From an uncultured Oxalobacter sp. (GTDB lineage: Bacteria > Pseudomonadota > Gammaproteobacteria > Burkholderiales > Burkholderiaceae_D), in contig CAKRSU010000003.1 of assembly GCA_934401755.1 (NCBI GenBank), forward strand, positions 35,988 through 99,987: a stretch of DNA of 64,000 bases, in the 5' to 3' direction. The stretch's first letter is position 1; the number at the start of each line of letters is the position of its first letter. Below, one piece after another: positions 38,265 to 46,841 of the stretch. The translations under genes were made by a program, and so were the position numbers. The notes beneath the pieces were generated by a model, which was not told the origin of the DNA, made no database searches, and was given only the letters and a program-made list of their open reading frames with translations.

Positions 38265-39068
38265 TCAGCGGCTGTTTTGATAAATCCAACGCATATTTAA
38301 CAATTCATCGGGAGAAACATAAGTTTGAAAATCTCCCGCTTCTCCATTAGCATAATCTTTAGCATAACTCTCTATTGCTGCGCTTAATCGGTCTTGATGT
38401 TCCATACTACATTTTAGATAAATTGCTCGACGCTCCAAGTCCTGTTGTGTTGACATATATTGCCGAGATAACGATTGACACTTTGCGTCAACCTGCTTAG
38501 GTAAATCACGGATTGACTGCTGTAAGGAACTACGAATTTCCGATGGGATTTGACGCCAAGCCCTTGCATAACGTTTATTAGATAATGCTGCTTTTTGCTT
38601 CATCGCCATATACAAAGCATTAGCATCAATCGATATTTCTGTATTATCGTCATTAACTCCTGTCAAAACCACAACTTGTTCCGATTTTTCAGTTTTAGAC
38701 GATTGAGTCACACTATCCTCTTTATTTCTGAAATCGTTATGACTCTGACTGACCCACTGATACAAAATAAACCCAACAAAAAAAAGAAAAATAATAGGCC
38801 CGATCATTCGCATATGCCGATTACGTCTCGATGAGGATTGGGATATATGATGACTGTCAACTCGCTCACTCATCAATATTTTTTGCGGTGATTGCAAAGA
38901 ATTTTCAGCGTGACCAAACTGGGCATCAACTGACACATCTCCTTTCTGAGCTAATTGTGAAGAATCGCCCGTTTTCTTAACAGAAATAATGGATCGCCCA
39001 CAAAATTGGCAAACCGCCTTAGAATGATCAATAGGGGCACCGCATGATGGACATGTAGACTCAGACAT
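38265..39068 (-). CDS. Zinc-ribbon, single-pass membrane protein of unknown function
   Basis: Not a recognised family. The 267 residues have three parts: an N-terminal zinc ribbon with two CxxC pairs (CPSCGAPIDH and CQFCGRS, Cys 6, 9, 20, 23), a polar linker, one transmembrane helix near residues 86-105 (IGPIIFLFFVGFILYQW), then a ~150-residue C-terminal domain. With the ribbon in the cytoplasm the C-terminal part would be periplasmic. That part is helical and charged and has two cysteines (DAKCQSL and YLKCSME) about 26 residues apart that could form a disulfide. It somewhat resembles LprI/DUF1311-type helical domains, but I would not assign it. Confidence 0.75.
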   Translation of the reverse strand: MSESTCPSCGAPIDHSKAVCQFCGRSIISVKKTGDSSQLAQKGDVSVDAQFGHAENSLQSPQKILMSERVDSHHISQSSSRRNRHMRMIGPIIFLFFVGFILYQWVSQSHNDFRNKEDSVTQSSKTEKSEQVVVLTGVNDDNTEISIDANALYMAMKQKAALSNKRYARAWRQIPSEIRSSLQQSIRDLPKQVDAKCQSLSRQYMSTQQDLERRAIYLKCSMEHQDRLSAAIESYAKDYANGEAGDFQTYVSPDELLNMRWIYQNSR

Positions 39069-39104
39069 CGCTATTTATCCAAAAATTAAAAGATATCGTA
39101 TTTA

Positions 39105-39566
39105 TTAGTGATATTCCTCATTTGTGACCGGAGCTAACCATATAGTTTGGTTATTTGTCTTATTCGGCATAATTGCAATATGTGCCAATTCACAATCTGG
39201 CGCAGCACCATGCCAGTGGATCGTATTTGGCAAAACCTGGATCACATCACCTTGCTGAAGAATTCTTAATGCTTTGCCTTTTTCTTGATATCTTCCGCTC
39301 CCGGCTGTTACCAGTAAGATTTGCCCGCCTGTATGATAATGCCAATTCGTTCTTGCGCCTTTTTCAAAAGTTACATTTGATACAGAAACTTGCCAAGCAT
39401 CACCAGAAACTAAATTTGATAAATAAGTCGTTCCCATAAAAAAGCGGTTATAGGGATTTAATCCGCCTTTTGCAAAGGGCTGAGCTAACTCCTCAGCCGC
39501 AGCAATACTGCCCTTTGCAACCATTAACATCGCAAAAAACAATCCCACAAAAATTTTTTTCATCAT
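39105..39566 (-). CDS. Secreted cupin-domain protein
   Basis: Single-domain cupin of 153 residues with a signal peptide (KKIFVGLFFAMLMVAKGSIAA), hence periplasmic. The cupin motifs include metal ligands in NWHYHTGGQILLV and, in the second motif, PNTIHWHGAAPD. It resembles cupins of the carboxymuconolactone-decarboxylase/hydroxynitrile-lyase-like group (PYNRFFMGTTYLS is shared with such proteins), but the substrate is unknown. Translation may start at the first or second Met (39566 or 39563). It lies downstream of hpf, beyond a hairpin terminator. Confidence 0.85.
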   Translation of the reverse strand: MMKKIFVGLFFAMLMVAKGSIAAAEELAQPFAKGGLNPYNRFFMGTTYLSNLVSGDAWQVSVSNVTFEKGARTNWHYHTGGQILLVTAGSGRYQEKGKALRILQQGDVIQVLPNTIHWHGAAPDCELAHIAIMPNKTNNQTIWLAPVTNEEYH

Positions 39567-39589
39567 ATTTTCAATAACACATTGATAAC

Positions 39590-39621
39590 ACTAATAAAAA
39601 AGGAACCTTAATCGGTTCCTT
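39590..39621 (-). terminator. Intrinsic terminator after hpf
   Basis: Minus-strand AAGGAACC-GATTAA-GGTTCC followed by TTTTTTATTAG (39621 down to about 39590). It begins about 24 bp after the hpf stop and separates it from the cupin gene. Confidence 0.85.
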
Positions 39622-39644
39622 CTCCATCAATTCACCTACGAAAA

Positions 39645-40004
39645 TTATACCGCTAATAACCAAGGCTTATTAAAGTACAAAGGCAAAGTCGTATGCGGAA
39701 TATCTTTAACCTTAGAAAGGGTCTTATTTAATAAACCTGATGCATGATGCATTGCACTGTCAACAGCACCTTGCACATCTGAAGCGAATTTTGTCACAAC
39801 AATTGATGGCAAGCCTGGTAATTCTAAGTGGACAAGACATCTTTTCTTCATCCCTTTTTTAATTCTATTCGTGTCTGACAGCCGTACAGTAACGGAACGG
39901 ATACTATCCTGAGAATAACTCATCAATCCTTTGAGTTTTTCCATTACGTAGTCCTGCATAGCTTCTCCAGCCTTGATTCCTTTCGTAATGATAGTAGGAG
40001 TCAT
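39645..40004 (-). CDS. hpf: Ribosome hibernation-promoting factor, short HPF/RaiA family
   Basis: Short HPF-type protein of 119 residues that binds the 30S decoding region to stabilise inactive ribosomes in stationary phase. The fold is indicated by GIKAGEAMQDYVMEKLKGL, VTVRLSDTN and a central KKGMKKRCLVHLELPG with ASDVQGAVDSAMHHASGLLNK. It lacks the C-terminal dimerisation domain of long HPF. GGGTGA precedes the ATG. In most Burkholderiales hpf adjoins ptsN; here it is 3.3 kb from ptsN, with mutY, rapZ and hprK between. Confidence 0.88.
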   Translation of the reverse strand: MTPTIITKGIKAGEAMQDYVMEKLKGLMSYSQDSIRSVTVRLSDTNRIKKGMKKRCLVHLELPGLPSIVVTKFASDVQGAVDSAMHHASGLLNKTLSKVKDIPHTTLPLYFNKPWLLAV

Positions 40005-40194
40005 TTTGTCACCCAGTTAATAAAAAAATCGTTCCCTTAAAAATTGGGGTACTTATTTCTTTTTCAAGATCATCTATAGAAAAATCTTCAACGACTATAA
40101 TAAGTGTGGCAGAACTCTAAAAATTTGTCCAATATTTTCATAATAATAGCTATTCATTACACAATAACAGCAAGTACCATCCTTTTATCAGAAA

Positions 40195-41307
40195 ATGAGT
40201 CAACACCCAATATTTGAAACAGCATTAAAAACTTTGACCGAATTCGCAAAAATAATCATCCATTGGCAAAAACAATATGGGCGCCACGATCTACCTTGGC
40301 AAAATACTCGCGATACTTATCATATTTGGTTATCGGAAATTATGCTTCAGCAAACGCAAGTCATCACCGTTATTCCATACTATAGGCGCTTTCTTGATTA
40401 TTTTCCGACAATCAACGCACTTGCCAATGCCTCGTCTGATGAAGTCATGCACCAGTGGAGCGGTTTAGGCTACTATTCCAGAGCTCGAAATCTGCATCGA
40501 TGTGCACAAATTATTGCATCAGAATATGACGGCACCTTTCCAACTGATCCTACGATATTAGAAACATTACCTGGCATCGGACGATCAACAGCGGCTGCCA
40601 TCGCGGTTTTTTCAGCCGGAAAAAAAGCCGCTATTATGGATGGTAATGTGGTAAGAATTTTATCTCGAATCTTTGCCCTGACTGATTCAGTTGCTAATAC
40701 TGCTGGTAAAAAACGTTTTTGGCATCTTGCGGAAACATTATTACCTAATAGCGACATCGAAGCCTATACCCAAGGATTAATGGACTTAGGTGCAACGATT
40801 TGCACACGATCATCACCGCTTTGCAATCAATGCCCTTTTACCAATCATTGCCTAGCAAAACAACGAAATTGTATTGCAGATTTGCCGACCAAAAAGGCTA
40901 AAAAACAATTACCACAACGCAATACTCTTATGCTAATCATTCAATTAAATGACCGTATTTTGCTTGAAAAGCGTCCAGCAAAAGGGATCTGGGGTGGTTT
41001 ATATACATTACCAGAATATCGCATTGAAGAAGGACAAGTCGCAACAGAGATTCTTCCCATTCATTTACATCCCTTTGGAAAAATTCTTCATATGGAACCA
41101 CTTTCCCCGTTTATCCATACATTCACACATTTCAAATTACACATCATCCCTTATCTCATCAAAATAGACGCTTTTCCAATCATGCTTAAAAAAAATCAAG
41201 AATGGTTTCGACAAGATGAAGCACTTGCATTAGGTCTGCCAACGCCTGTCAAAAAACTGATTGAATCAATCAAACCAGATAGTTATTCGGATGGTAATTC
41301 TCGATGA
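40195..41307 (+). CDS. mutY: Adenine DNA glycosylase MutY
   Basis: Removes adenine mispaired with 8-oxoguanine. It has 370 residues. The helix-hairpin-helix motif LPGIGRSTAAAIAVFS is near residue 125, and the catalytic Asp lies in AIMDGNVVRIL. The [4Fe-4S] cluster pattern C-x6-C-x2-C-x5-C begins at Cys203 (CTRSSPLCNQC). A C-terminal NUDT-like domain for 8-oxoG recognition follows (KRPAKGIWGGLYTLPEY). No clear Shine-Dalgarno precedes the ATG. The last 25 bp overlap the rapZ gene on the other strand. Confidence 0.95.
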   Translation: MSQHPIFETALKTLTEFAKIIIHWQKQYGRHDLPWQNTRDTYHIWLSEIMLQQTQVITVIPYYRRFLDYFPTINALANASSDEVMHQWSGLGYYSRARNLHRCAQIIASEYDGTFPTDPTILETLPGIGRSTAAAIAVFSAGKKAAIMDGNVVRILSRIFALTDSVANTAGKKRFWHLAETLLPNSDIEAYTQGLMDLGATICTRSSPLCNQCPFTNHCLAKQRNCIADLPTKKAKKQLPQRNTLMLIIQLNDRILLEKRPAKGIWGGLYTLPEYRIEEGQVATEILPIHLHPFGKILHMEPLSPFIHTFTHFKLHIIPYLIKIDAFPIMLKKNQEWFRQDEALALGLPTPVKKLIESIKPDSYSDGNSR

Positions 41308-42152
41308 CGGACAACAACTTCATGTTTTTGACTAAAATAAGCTGCAAGCTGCTCAATTAAATACACAGAACGATGCTGCCCGCCAGTACATCCAATAGCA
41401 ATTGTTAAGTAACTCCGATTATCTCGCTGATACGTCGGCAACCATTTTTCAATAAATGTTTGGATATCATTTAACAATTGCCCAACCTCATCATGTCCTC
41501 TCAAATATTCCTTAACAGGCTCATCTTTACCCGTTAATAAACGCAAGGTTGTATCATAATAAGGGTTTGGCAACATTCGAACATCAAATACCAAATCCGA
41601 ATCAAGCGGGACGCCATATTTAAAGCCAAACGATTCAAATTGAAGAATTAACGGTGCCTGACGAATATTAACTAACTGCTTAATTCGGTTACGCAAATCA
41701 TTAGCCCGAGAGTTCGATGTATCAATAACATTACTAATATCTTGGATATCAGCAAGCATTTCACGTTCAGCGCGAATAGCTTCTACTAAAGTTCGATTAT
41801 CTTCATCTGGCGCTGTTGGATGTGTCTTATGCGAAAGCGGATGACTACGCCGAGTTTCAGAAAATCGAATAATTAGAGAATTTGTATCACATGTTAGAAA
41901 AAAAACATGAACATCATATCCTGCTTCTTTCAAATCATTGATCGTACCCGGTAAACTCGACAACGAACTCGCACTACGAGAATCAACGGCAACAGCTAAA
42001 CGGCTGGAGTTTTCACGCATCCGATTTCGAACCAATTCAGGTAAAAGCGCTGGCGGCAAATTATCAACACAAAAGAAACCAGCATCTTCAAGTGCATTTA
42101 AGGCAACTGATTTGCCTGAACCTGAAATTCCTGTAATTAATACAATCTGCAT
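41283..42152 (-). CDS. rapZ: RNase adapter/nucleotide-binding protein RapZ
   Basis: P-loop protein of 289 residues; in E. coli RapZ delivers the GlmZ small RNA to RNase E to adjust glucosamine-6-phosphate synthesis. Walker A GISGSGKSVALNALED is at residues 8-23, with VDNLPPALLPEL following. The C-terminal RNA-binding domain carries FGFKYGVPLDSDLVFDVR and the IAIGCTGGQHRSVYL signature. GGGTGA lies 5 bp before the ATG. It ends the ptsN-hprK-rapZ cluster, and its 3' end overlaps mutY. Whether GlmZ exists here cannot be judged. Confidence 0.95.
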   Translation of the reverse strand: MQIVLITGISGSGKSVALNALEDAGFFCVDNLPPALLPELVRNRMRENSSRLAVAVDSRSASSLSSLPGTINDLKEAGYDVHVFFLTCDTNSLIIRFSETRRSHPLSHKTHPTAPDEDNRTLVEAIRAEREMLADIQDISNVIDTSNSRANDLRNRIKQLVNIRQAPLILQFESFGFKYGVPLDSDLVFDVRMLPNPYYDTTLRLLTGKDEPVKEYLRGHDEVGQLLNDIQTFIEKWLPTYQRDNRSYLTIAIGCTGGQHRSVYLIEQLAAYFSQKHEVVVRHRELPSE

Positions 42153-42222
42153 GACGTCACCCGAAAAACTTGCCTCTTAAAGACATACCATACCACTGTT
42201 AACGATAGATAGCAGCTCAGAT

Positions 42223-43176
42223 TTAATTTTTCAACATTGCTTTACGTTGGCGTTCCATAAATTCTTGCATCGTATCAAATCCCCGTAACTGCATAATCGT
42301 ATTACGTACTGCGGCTTCAACGAGCACTGCGATATTACGGCCAGCTGCAATTGGAATCGTCACTTTGCGAATTGGCAACCCTAGTACATCTTCTGTTTGC
42401 CGTTCAAGAGGAAATCGATCAATATCATCGTTTGCAACATTGCTTCTAACCAAATTTACAATAAGATTCAAACGCATTTTCCGACGAACAGCAGCTTCAC
42501 CAAAAATAGCACAGATATTTAAAATGCCTAATCCTCTAACTTCCATAAGATTTTGAAGTAGTTCAGGCGCTCGCCCTTCAATAATATTAGGTGCTGTTCT
42601 CAAAAATTCAACAACATCATCGGCAACCAATCCATGATTACGTGAAATCAACTCAAGGCCTAATTCACTCTTACCCAGCCCTGACTCCCCGGTAACTAAA
42701 ACACCAACTCCCAAAACATCCATAAAAACGCCATGCATAGTCACCGTAGGCGCAAACTGCCGTGCTAAATAAACTCTTAAAAAATCAATTACTTCAGCAG
42801 CGGTTAATGGTGTCGTAAATAATGGAATATCGTTGTTGTTACAAATATTACGGATATTAGCGGGGGCATCTAATCCACGAGCAATAATTAAGGCCGGAGG
42901 ATTGCCATCTGCAATTTCTTGCACAAGCATTGCCTGTTTTCCAGGGTCAAGTCGATCATAATACTCAATTTCTCGCATTCCCAATACATGAATACGCATA
43001 GGATGAATCATATTAAAATGACCCACTAAATCTGCCGCAAAGTTAGCTGATGCTGTAATTTGCCGATTTCCCCCTTCAAGACCAGCAAACCATGTTAATT
43101 GCAATTGGTCACGATTACTGGCGTAAAGTCGCTGAATAGAAAGAGAAATCTCATTTGTTGTTGTATCCGTAACCAA
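42223..43176 (-). CDS. hprK: HPr kinase/phosphorylase
   Basis: Bifunctional enzyme phosphorylating and dephosphorylating HPr on Ser46, in Proteobacteria linked to PTS-Ntr regulation. It has 317 residues from a TTG start at 43176, chosen because AAGGGAG lies 5 bp upstream and family length is 310-320; the frame is open to an ATG at 43224 without a site. Walker A is GESGLGKSELGLELI, followed by the acidic pair VADDVVEF and the conserved MEVRGLGILNI. It lies between ptsN and rapZ. Confidence 0.95.
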   Translation of the reverse strand: MVTDTTTNEISLSIQRLYASNRDQLQLTWFAGLEGGNRQITASANFAADLVGHFNMIHPMRIHVLGMREIEYYDRLDPGKQAMLVQEIADGNPPALIIARGLDAPANIRNICNNNDIPLFTTPLTAAEVIDFLRVYLARQFAPTVTMHGVFMDVLGVGVLVTGESGLGKSELGLELISRNHGLVADDVVEFLRTAPNIIEGRAPELLQNLMEVRGLGILNICAIFGEAAVRRKMRLNLIVNLVRSNVANDDIDRFPLERQTEDVLGLPIRKVTIPIAAGRNIAVLVEAAVRNTIMQLRGFDTMQEFMERQRKAMLKN

Positions 43177-43305
43177 AAAATCTCCCTTTAAAATCAATAT
43201 ATTTATCCATATTGAATCACTCAACCTTCACTAAACAACAATCTCAAATCGCCATTTAAGTCTATTGCAACACCCCATAAAAATAGCCCATCGAATAAAC
43301 ACCGA

Positions 43306-43755
43306 CTACTCTGCTAATAATTGAGCAATTTCTTTTGCCGAATTCGCTTTAAGTATTTTTTGGCGAAAATCACTATTTGAAAAATGCGCCGCAATATCTG
43401 ACAAAATTTCTAAGTGTATGTCAGTTACATTGTGTGGCATTAACAACGCAATAATCAGATTGACTGGCTGACCATCAGGAGCCCCAAAAGGCATAGGCTC
43501 TGCTAATCGGATAAATGCAGCGGTTGCGTCAACAAGTTTTGCAATACGACCGTGAGGCACTGCAACACCACATCCTAAACCGGTAGAACCGGCTTCTTCT
43601 CGCTGATAAAGTGCATCATAAACCTCTTTTGATTCAATATTATCGCTTGCCTGAAAAAGATCTCCTAACTCACGAAACAAGCTGCGCTTATCCAATACGG
43701 ACAAATCAAGCAAAATATTATTTTGCGGCAACAATTGTGAAAGTTTTACCATCAT
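43306..43755 (-). CDS. ptsN: PTS IIA-like nitrogen-regulatory protein EIIA-Ntr
   Basis: Phosphoacceptor of the nitrogen PTS, regulating potassium and nitrogen responses. It has 149 residues; the phosphorylated histidine is His69 in GCGVAVPHGRI. The PTS_EIIA_2 fold is also indicated by LIIALLMPHNVTDIHLEILSD. Starts at 43755 or the adjacent ATG at 43752. It is 9 bp after queF and precedes hprK, so regulator, kinase and RapZ are co-transcribed. Because EIIA-Ntr controls K+ transporters in E. coli, the kup gene in this window is a conceivable target. Confidence 0.95.
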   Translation of the reverse strand: MMVKLSQLLPQNNILLDLSVLDKRSLFRELGDLFQASDNIESKEVYDALYQREEAGSTGLGCGVAVPHGRIAKLVDATAAFIRLAEPMPFGAPDGQPVNLIIALLMPHNVTDIHLEILSDIAAHFSNSDFRQKILKANSAKEIAQLLAE

Positions 43756-43764
43756 ATTTTTCCT

Positions 43765-44670
43765 TTACTGCCGTGCTGTACGCGCCACTTGCAAAGCTTT
43801 GCCTGTTGTAAAATTCGTACGCCATGGATTGATATCGATGCCTCCTCTTCGGGTATAACGAGCCATCACACTCAGATGTTGTGGACGACAATAACGGCGA
43901 ATATCCATCCAAATACGTTCAACACATTGCTCATGAAATTCCTGAGTATTTCGTAAGCTAATGATATATTTCAATAATCCTTCCTGATCAATTTGCGGGC
44001 CTGAATAGCGAATCTGCAATGTTGCCCAATCAGGTTGTCCTGTTACGGGACAATTTGTTTTCAATAGATGCGATACAAGTGTTTCTTCAACCGGCGCTTC
44101 ATCTTGCATACTTTTTAATAACGTTGGTGCAGGCTCATAAATATCTGTCGTAATATCTAAACGATCCAGTAATAATCCATCAACTTCTTCAATACGCAAT
44201 TGTTCAAATTCATCGGGTGAAATAATAGTCACCATTACCGTCGCATCAAATGCTTTACTCAAATCTTGATGAATCAATTGGACAAGATCATCCTTTGTAA
44301 TTTTATGTTGTGAAAAAGAATTTAAATAAAGCTTAAGTGATTTTGATTCGACAATATTGGCAGAATCCGATGAAACAGAAAAACGCATAATGCCAATTTG
44401 CGGTTTTCCCCGCAAATTAAGCCAAGATAATTCGTAAGCATTCCAGATATCCATTCCAAAAAATGGATGAGTTCCAATAATGCCTAATTTTTCACGCATG
44501 GGTTGGCGTGGAATCGTAAATAAAATCGTTGGATCATATTCAGTAGGATATTCTGTCTTTTTCCCGAGTGGAGAATTATTAGCAGTGCTCTTTTCTGCTA
44601 CGGCGATCGATTCCTCAACTACCGCTTGATTTTTACTGGCAGCGATATCGCTTTGAATTGCATTTGCCAT
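43765..44670 (-). CDS. queF: NADPH-dependent 7-cyano-7-deazaguanine reductase QueF, long form
   Basis: Reduces preQ0 to preQ1 in queuosine tRNA modification. Type II (double-domain) QueF of 301 residues. Catalytic Cys in [16 protein letters not shown]; the QueF substrate-binding motif occurs as [21 protein letters not shown] precedes the ATG. Compared with family members the N terminus has roughly 20-30 extra Ala/Ser/Glu-rich residues before [15 protein letters not shown]. It lies 8 bp after ilvA and 9 bp before ptsN in a probable operon. Confidence 0.95.
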   Translation of the reverse strand: MANAIQSDIAASKNQAVVEESIAVAEKSTANNSPLGKKTEYPTEYDPTILFTIPRQPMREKLGIIGTHPFFGMDIWNAYELSWLNLRGKPQIGIMRFSVSSDSANIVESKSLKLYLNSFSQHKITKDDLVQLIHQDLSKAFDATVMVTIISPDEFEQLRIEEVDGLLLDRLDITTDIYEPAPTLLKSMQDEAPVEETLVSHLLKTNCPVTGQPDWATLQIRYSGPQIDQEGLLKYIISLRNTQEFHEQCVERIWMDIRRYCRPQHLSVMARYTRRGGIDINPWRTNFTTGKALQVARTARQ

Positions 44671-44678
44671 ACCTTACC

Positions 44679-46205
44679 TCACAGAAATAGCTTATAGACG
44701 GGATTATTTGTTTCATCCCAATAAGGATAGTCAAGCGTTGAAAGAAAATGATTAAAGTCAGCCATTTCCGTCTTCGGGACTTGAATCCCAACAAGGACAT
44801 GCCCATAATCTGCACCATGACTGCGGTAATGAAATAAACTAATATTCCAATTCGGCGCCATCGCAAACAGAAATTTTCGCAATGCCCCTGGGCGTTCTGG
44901 AAATTCAAAACGAAAGAGTTGCTCATTTTCAGCAAAAGGACTTTTGCCGCCAACCATGTAACGTACATGCATTTTCCCCAACTCATCATCGCTTAAGTTG
45001 ATTGTTTTATAACCATTTTTTTCAAAAGTAGCGATAATATCATTGGTCTCAGCCGCATTTTGAACCTCAACCCCTACAAATACATGAGCAACACGATTAT
45101 CGCTAATACGATAATTAAACTCAGTCACATGACGTTGACCAAAAAGATGGCACAGTTGACGAAAACTTCCGCGTTCTTCAGGAATAGATACCGCCAATAC
45201 GGCTTCCCGATTTTCACCAACATCTGCTCGTTCTGCGACAAAACGTAGACGGTCAAAATTCATATTAGCCCCAGAAGTCACGGCAACGAGTACTTCATGT
45301 GCAAAAGGCTCAACACCCTTTCTACGTTCAACATATGCTTTAAGACCAGCTACAGATAATGCACCTGCTGGTTCAAGAATACTACGAGTATCTAAAAAGA
45401 CATCTTTAATGGCCGCACAAACATCATCCGTATCCACCAATACAATTTCGTCAACACACTGCTGGCAAATCCGAAAAGTTTCTTGTCCCACTTGTTTGAC
45501 GGCAGTCCCATCAGAAAAAAGCCCAACATCTGTCAAATTAACACGCTTTCCCGCATCAAGACTTTGCTTCATTGAACAAGAATCAAGCGTTTCCACACCA
45601 ATAATTTTGATCTCAGGACGCAATGCTTTGACATAAGCAGCAATCCCTGCAATCAAGCCACCACCACCAATTGGCACAAAAATAGCATGGATGGGGGCTG
45701 AATGCTGACGCAAAATTTCCATCCCAATCGTCCCTTGTCCCGCAATCACATCAGGATCATCGAAAGGATGAATAAAAGTAAGTCCTCGCTCTTTCATGAG
45801 TTTTACCGCATGCTCATACGTGTCAGAGAAAGAATCGCCATAAAGGACAATTTCAACATTGTCTCCACCATGCGCCCTTACAGCATCAATCTTCACCGGT
45901 GGTGTCGTTGTTGGCATTGCAATAACCGCTTTACACCCAAGACGTTTAGCAGCAAGTGCCGTTCCTTGGGCATGATTTCCCGCAGATGCACAAATCACAC
46001 CACGAGCGCGCTGCTCTTTAGTGAGATTGGCCATCTTGTTATAAGCCCCTCTTAATTTAAAACTAAATACACGCTGCATATCTTCTCGTTTGAGCAAAAC
46101 AGTATTACCTGTCCTTGCAGAAAGTCCAGAGGCAACATCAAGTGGCGATTCCTCGGCAACATCATAAACTCGAGAAGTAAGGATTTTCTTTAGATAATCA
46201 GTCAT
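44679..46205 (-). CDS. ilvA: Threonine ammonia-lyase, biosynthetic
   Basis: PLP enzyme deaminating threonine to 2-oxobutanoate for isoleucine synthesis. It has 508 residues with a catalytic domain (PLP Lys50 in RVFSFKLRGAYNK, then CASAGNHAQGTA) and two C-terminal ACT-like regulatory domains, so isoleucine feedback inhibition is expected. The ATG at 46205 is chosen; the frame continues to 46277, but that stretch contains a good TATAAT promoter. It heads a likely ilvA-queF-ptsN-hprK-rapZ unit. Confidence 0.95.
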   Translation of the reverse strand: MTDYLKKILTSRVYDVAEESPLDVASGLSARTGNTVLLKREDMQRVFSFKLRGAYNKMANLTKEQRARGVICASAGNHAQGTALAAKRLGCKAVIAMPTTTPPVKIDAVRAHGGDNVEIVLYGDSFSDTYEHAVKLMKERGLTFIHPFDDPDVIAGQGTIGMEILRQHSAPIHAIFVPIGGGGLIAGIAAYVKALRPEIKIIGVETLDSCSMKQSLDAGKRVNLTDVGLFSDGTAVKQVGQETFRICQQCVDEIVLVDTDDVCAAIKDVFLDTRSILEPAGALSVAGLKAYVERRKGVEPFAHEVLVAVTSGANMNFDRLRFVAERADVGENREAVLAVSIPEERGSFRQLCHLFGQRHVTEFNYRISDNRVAHVFVGVEVQNAAETNDIIATFEKNGYKTINLSDDELGKMHVRYMVGGKSPFAENEQLFRFEFPERPGALRKFLFAMAPNWNISLFHYRSHGADYGHVLVGIQVPKTEMADFNHFLSTLDYPYWDETNNPVYKLFL

Positions 46206-46239
46206 AACAAATACGTAACAATTTCTATATATTGTCACA

Positions 46240-46267
46240 ATTATAATCCGCGTCTGATATGCTTGAA
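46240..46267 (-). promoter_or_regulatory. Candidate ilvA promoter
   Basis: Minus strand: TTCAAG (46267-46262), 16-bp spacer, consensus TATAAT (46245-46240). Transcription would start near 46233, about 28 bp before the ilvA ATG, which supports the chosen start. Confidence 0.5.
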
Positions 46268-46340
46268 GTCGTTTCAAACAATTTCCTCCTCTTGTGCTAC
46301 TATCGCAATTGAGGTTCAGACAAAAAAAGAGACTTATTTA

Positions 46341-46832
46341 ATGATTGAATCGGCTGTTTACTGGCTACTAAACTGGCTTGCAATACCAGAAATTGGCTTT
46401 ACAGCAGTCTTTATTGTCTGTTTCGTTTCTGCAACCTTACTCCCACTTGGTTCAGAGCCTGCAGTATTTGCTGTTGTCGCCTCAAACCCAAATACATTTT
46501 GGGATGTTATTGCTATTGCCACGATTGGTAATACTCTTGGTGGTATATTCAATTATTGGATCGGTTACTGTGCCAAACAAACCTTTGCAAAAGAACGAGA
46601 CACCAAATGGTTTAAATGGCTGAAACGATTTGGGACAAAAATGATGTTATTGAGTTGGTTACCAGGTATTGGTGACCCTCTTTGTACATTAGCCGGTTGG
46701 CTAAAACTCTCTTTTTGGCCTTGTACCATCTATATGGCTATCGGTAAATTTGTACGTTATATCACCATGACATGGATTTTGTTAAACATACCGGCTGATT
46801 CATGGCGCACCATTGCGGGAATACTGGGATAA
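46341..46832 (+). CDS. yqaA: YqaA-like (DedA-related) membrane protein
   Basis: Small integral inner-membrane protein of 163 residues with four or five hydrophobic segments. The pattern FVSATLLPLGSEPAVFAVV, then GNTLGGIFNYWIGY and LLSWLPGIGDPLCTLAGWLK, matches the YqaA branch of the SNARE-associated/DedA group; E. coli YqaA is an orthologue type with no firm function. The ATG at 46341 starts the first membrane helix; an earlier in-frame start at 46263 would overlap the ilvA promoter. It is followed 9 bp later by a HIT gene. Confidence 0.85.
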   Translation: MIESAVYWLLNWLAIPEIGFTAVFIVCFVSATLLPLGSEPAVFAVVASNPNTFWDVIAIATIGNTLGGIFNYWIGYCAKQTFAKERDTKWFKWLKRFGTKMMLLSWLPGIGDPLCTLAGWLKLSFWPCTIYMAIGKFVRYITMTWILLNIPADSWRTIAGILG

Positions 46833-46841
46833 AAAATCAAA

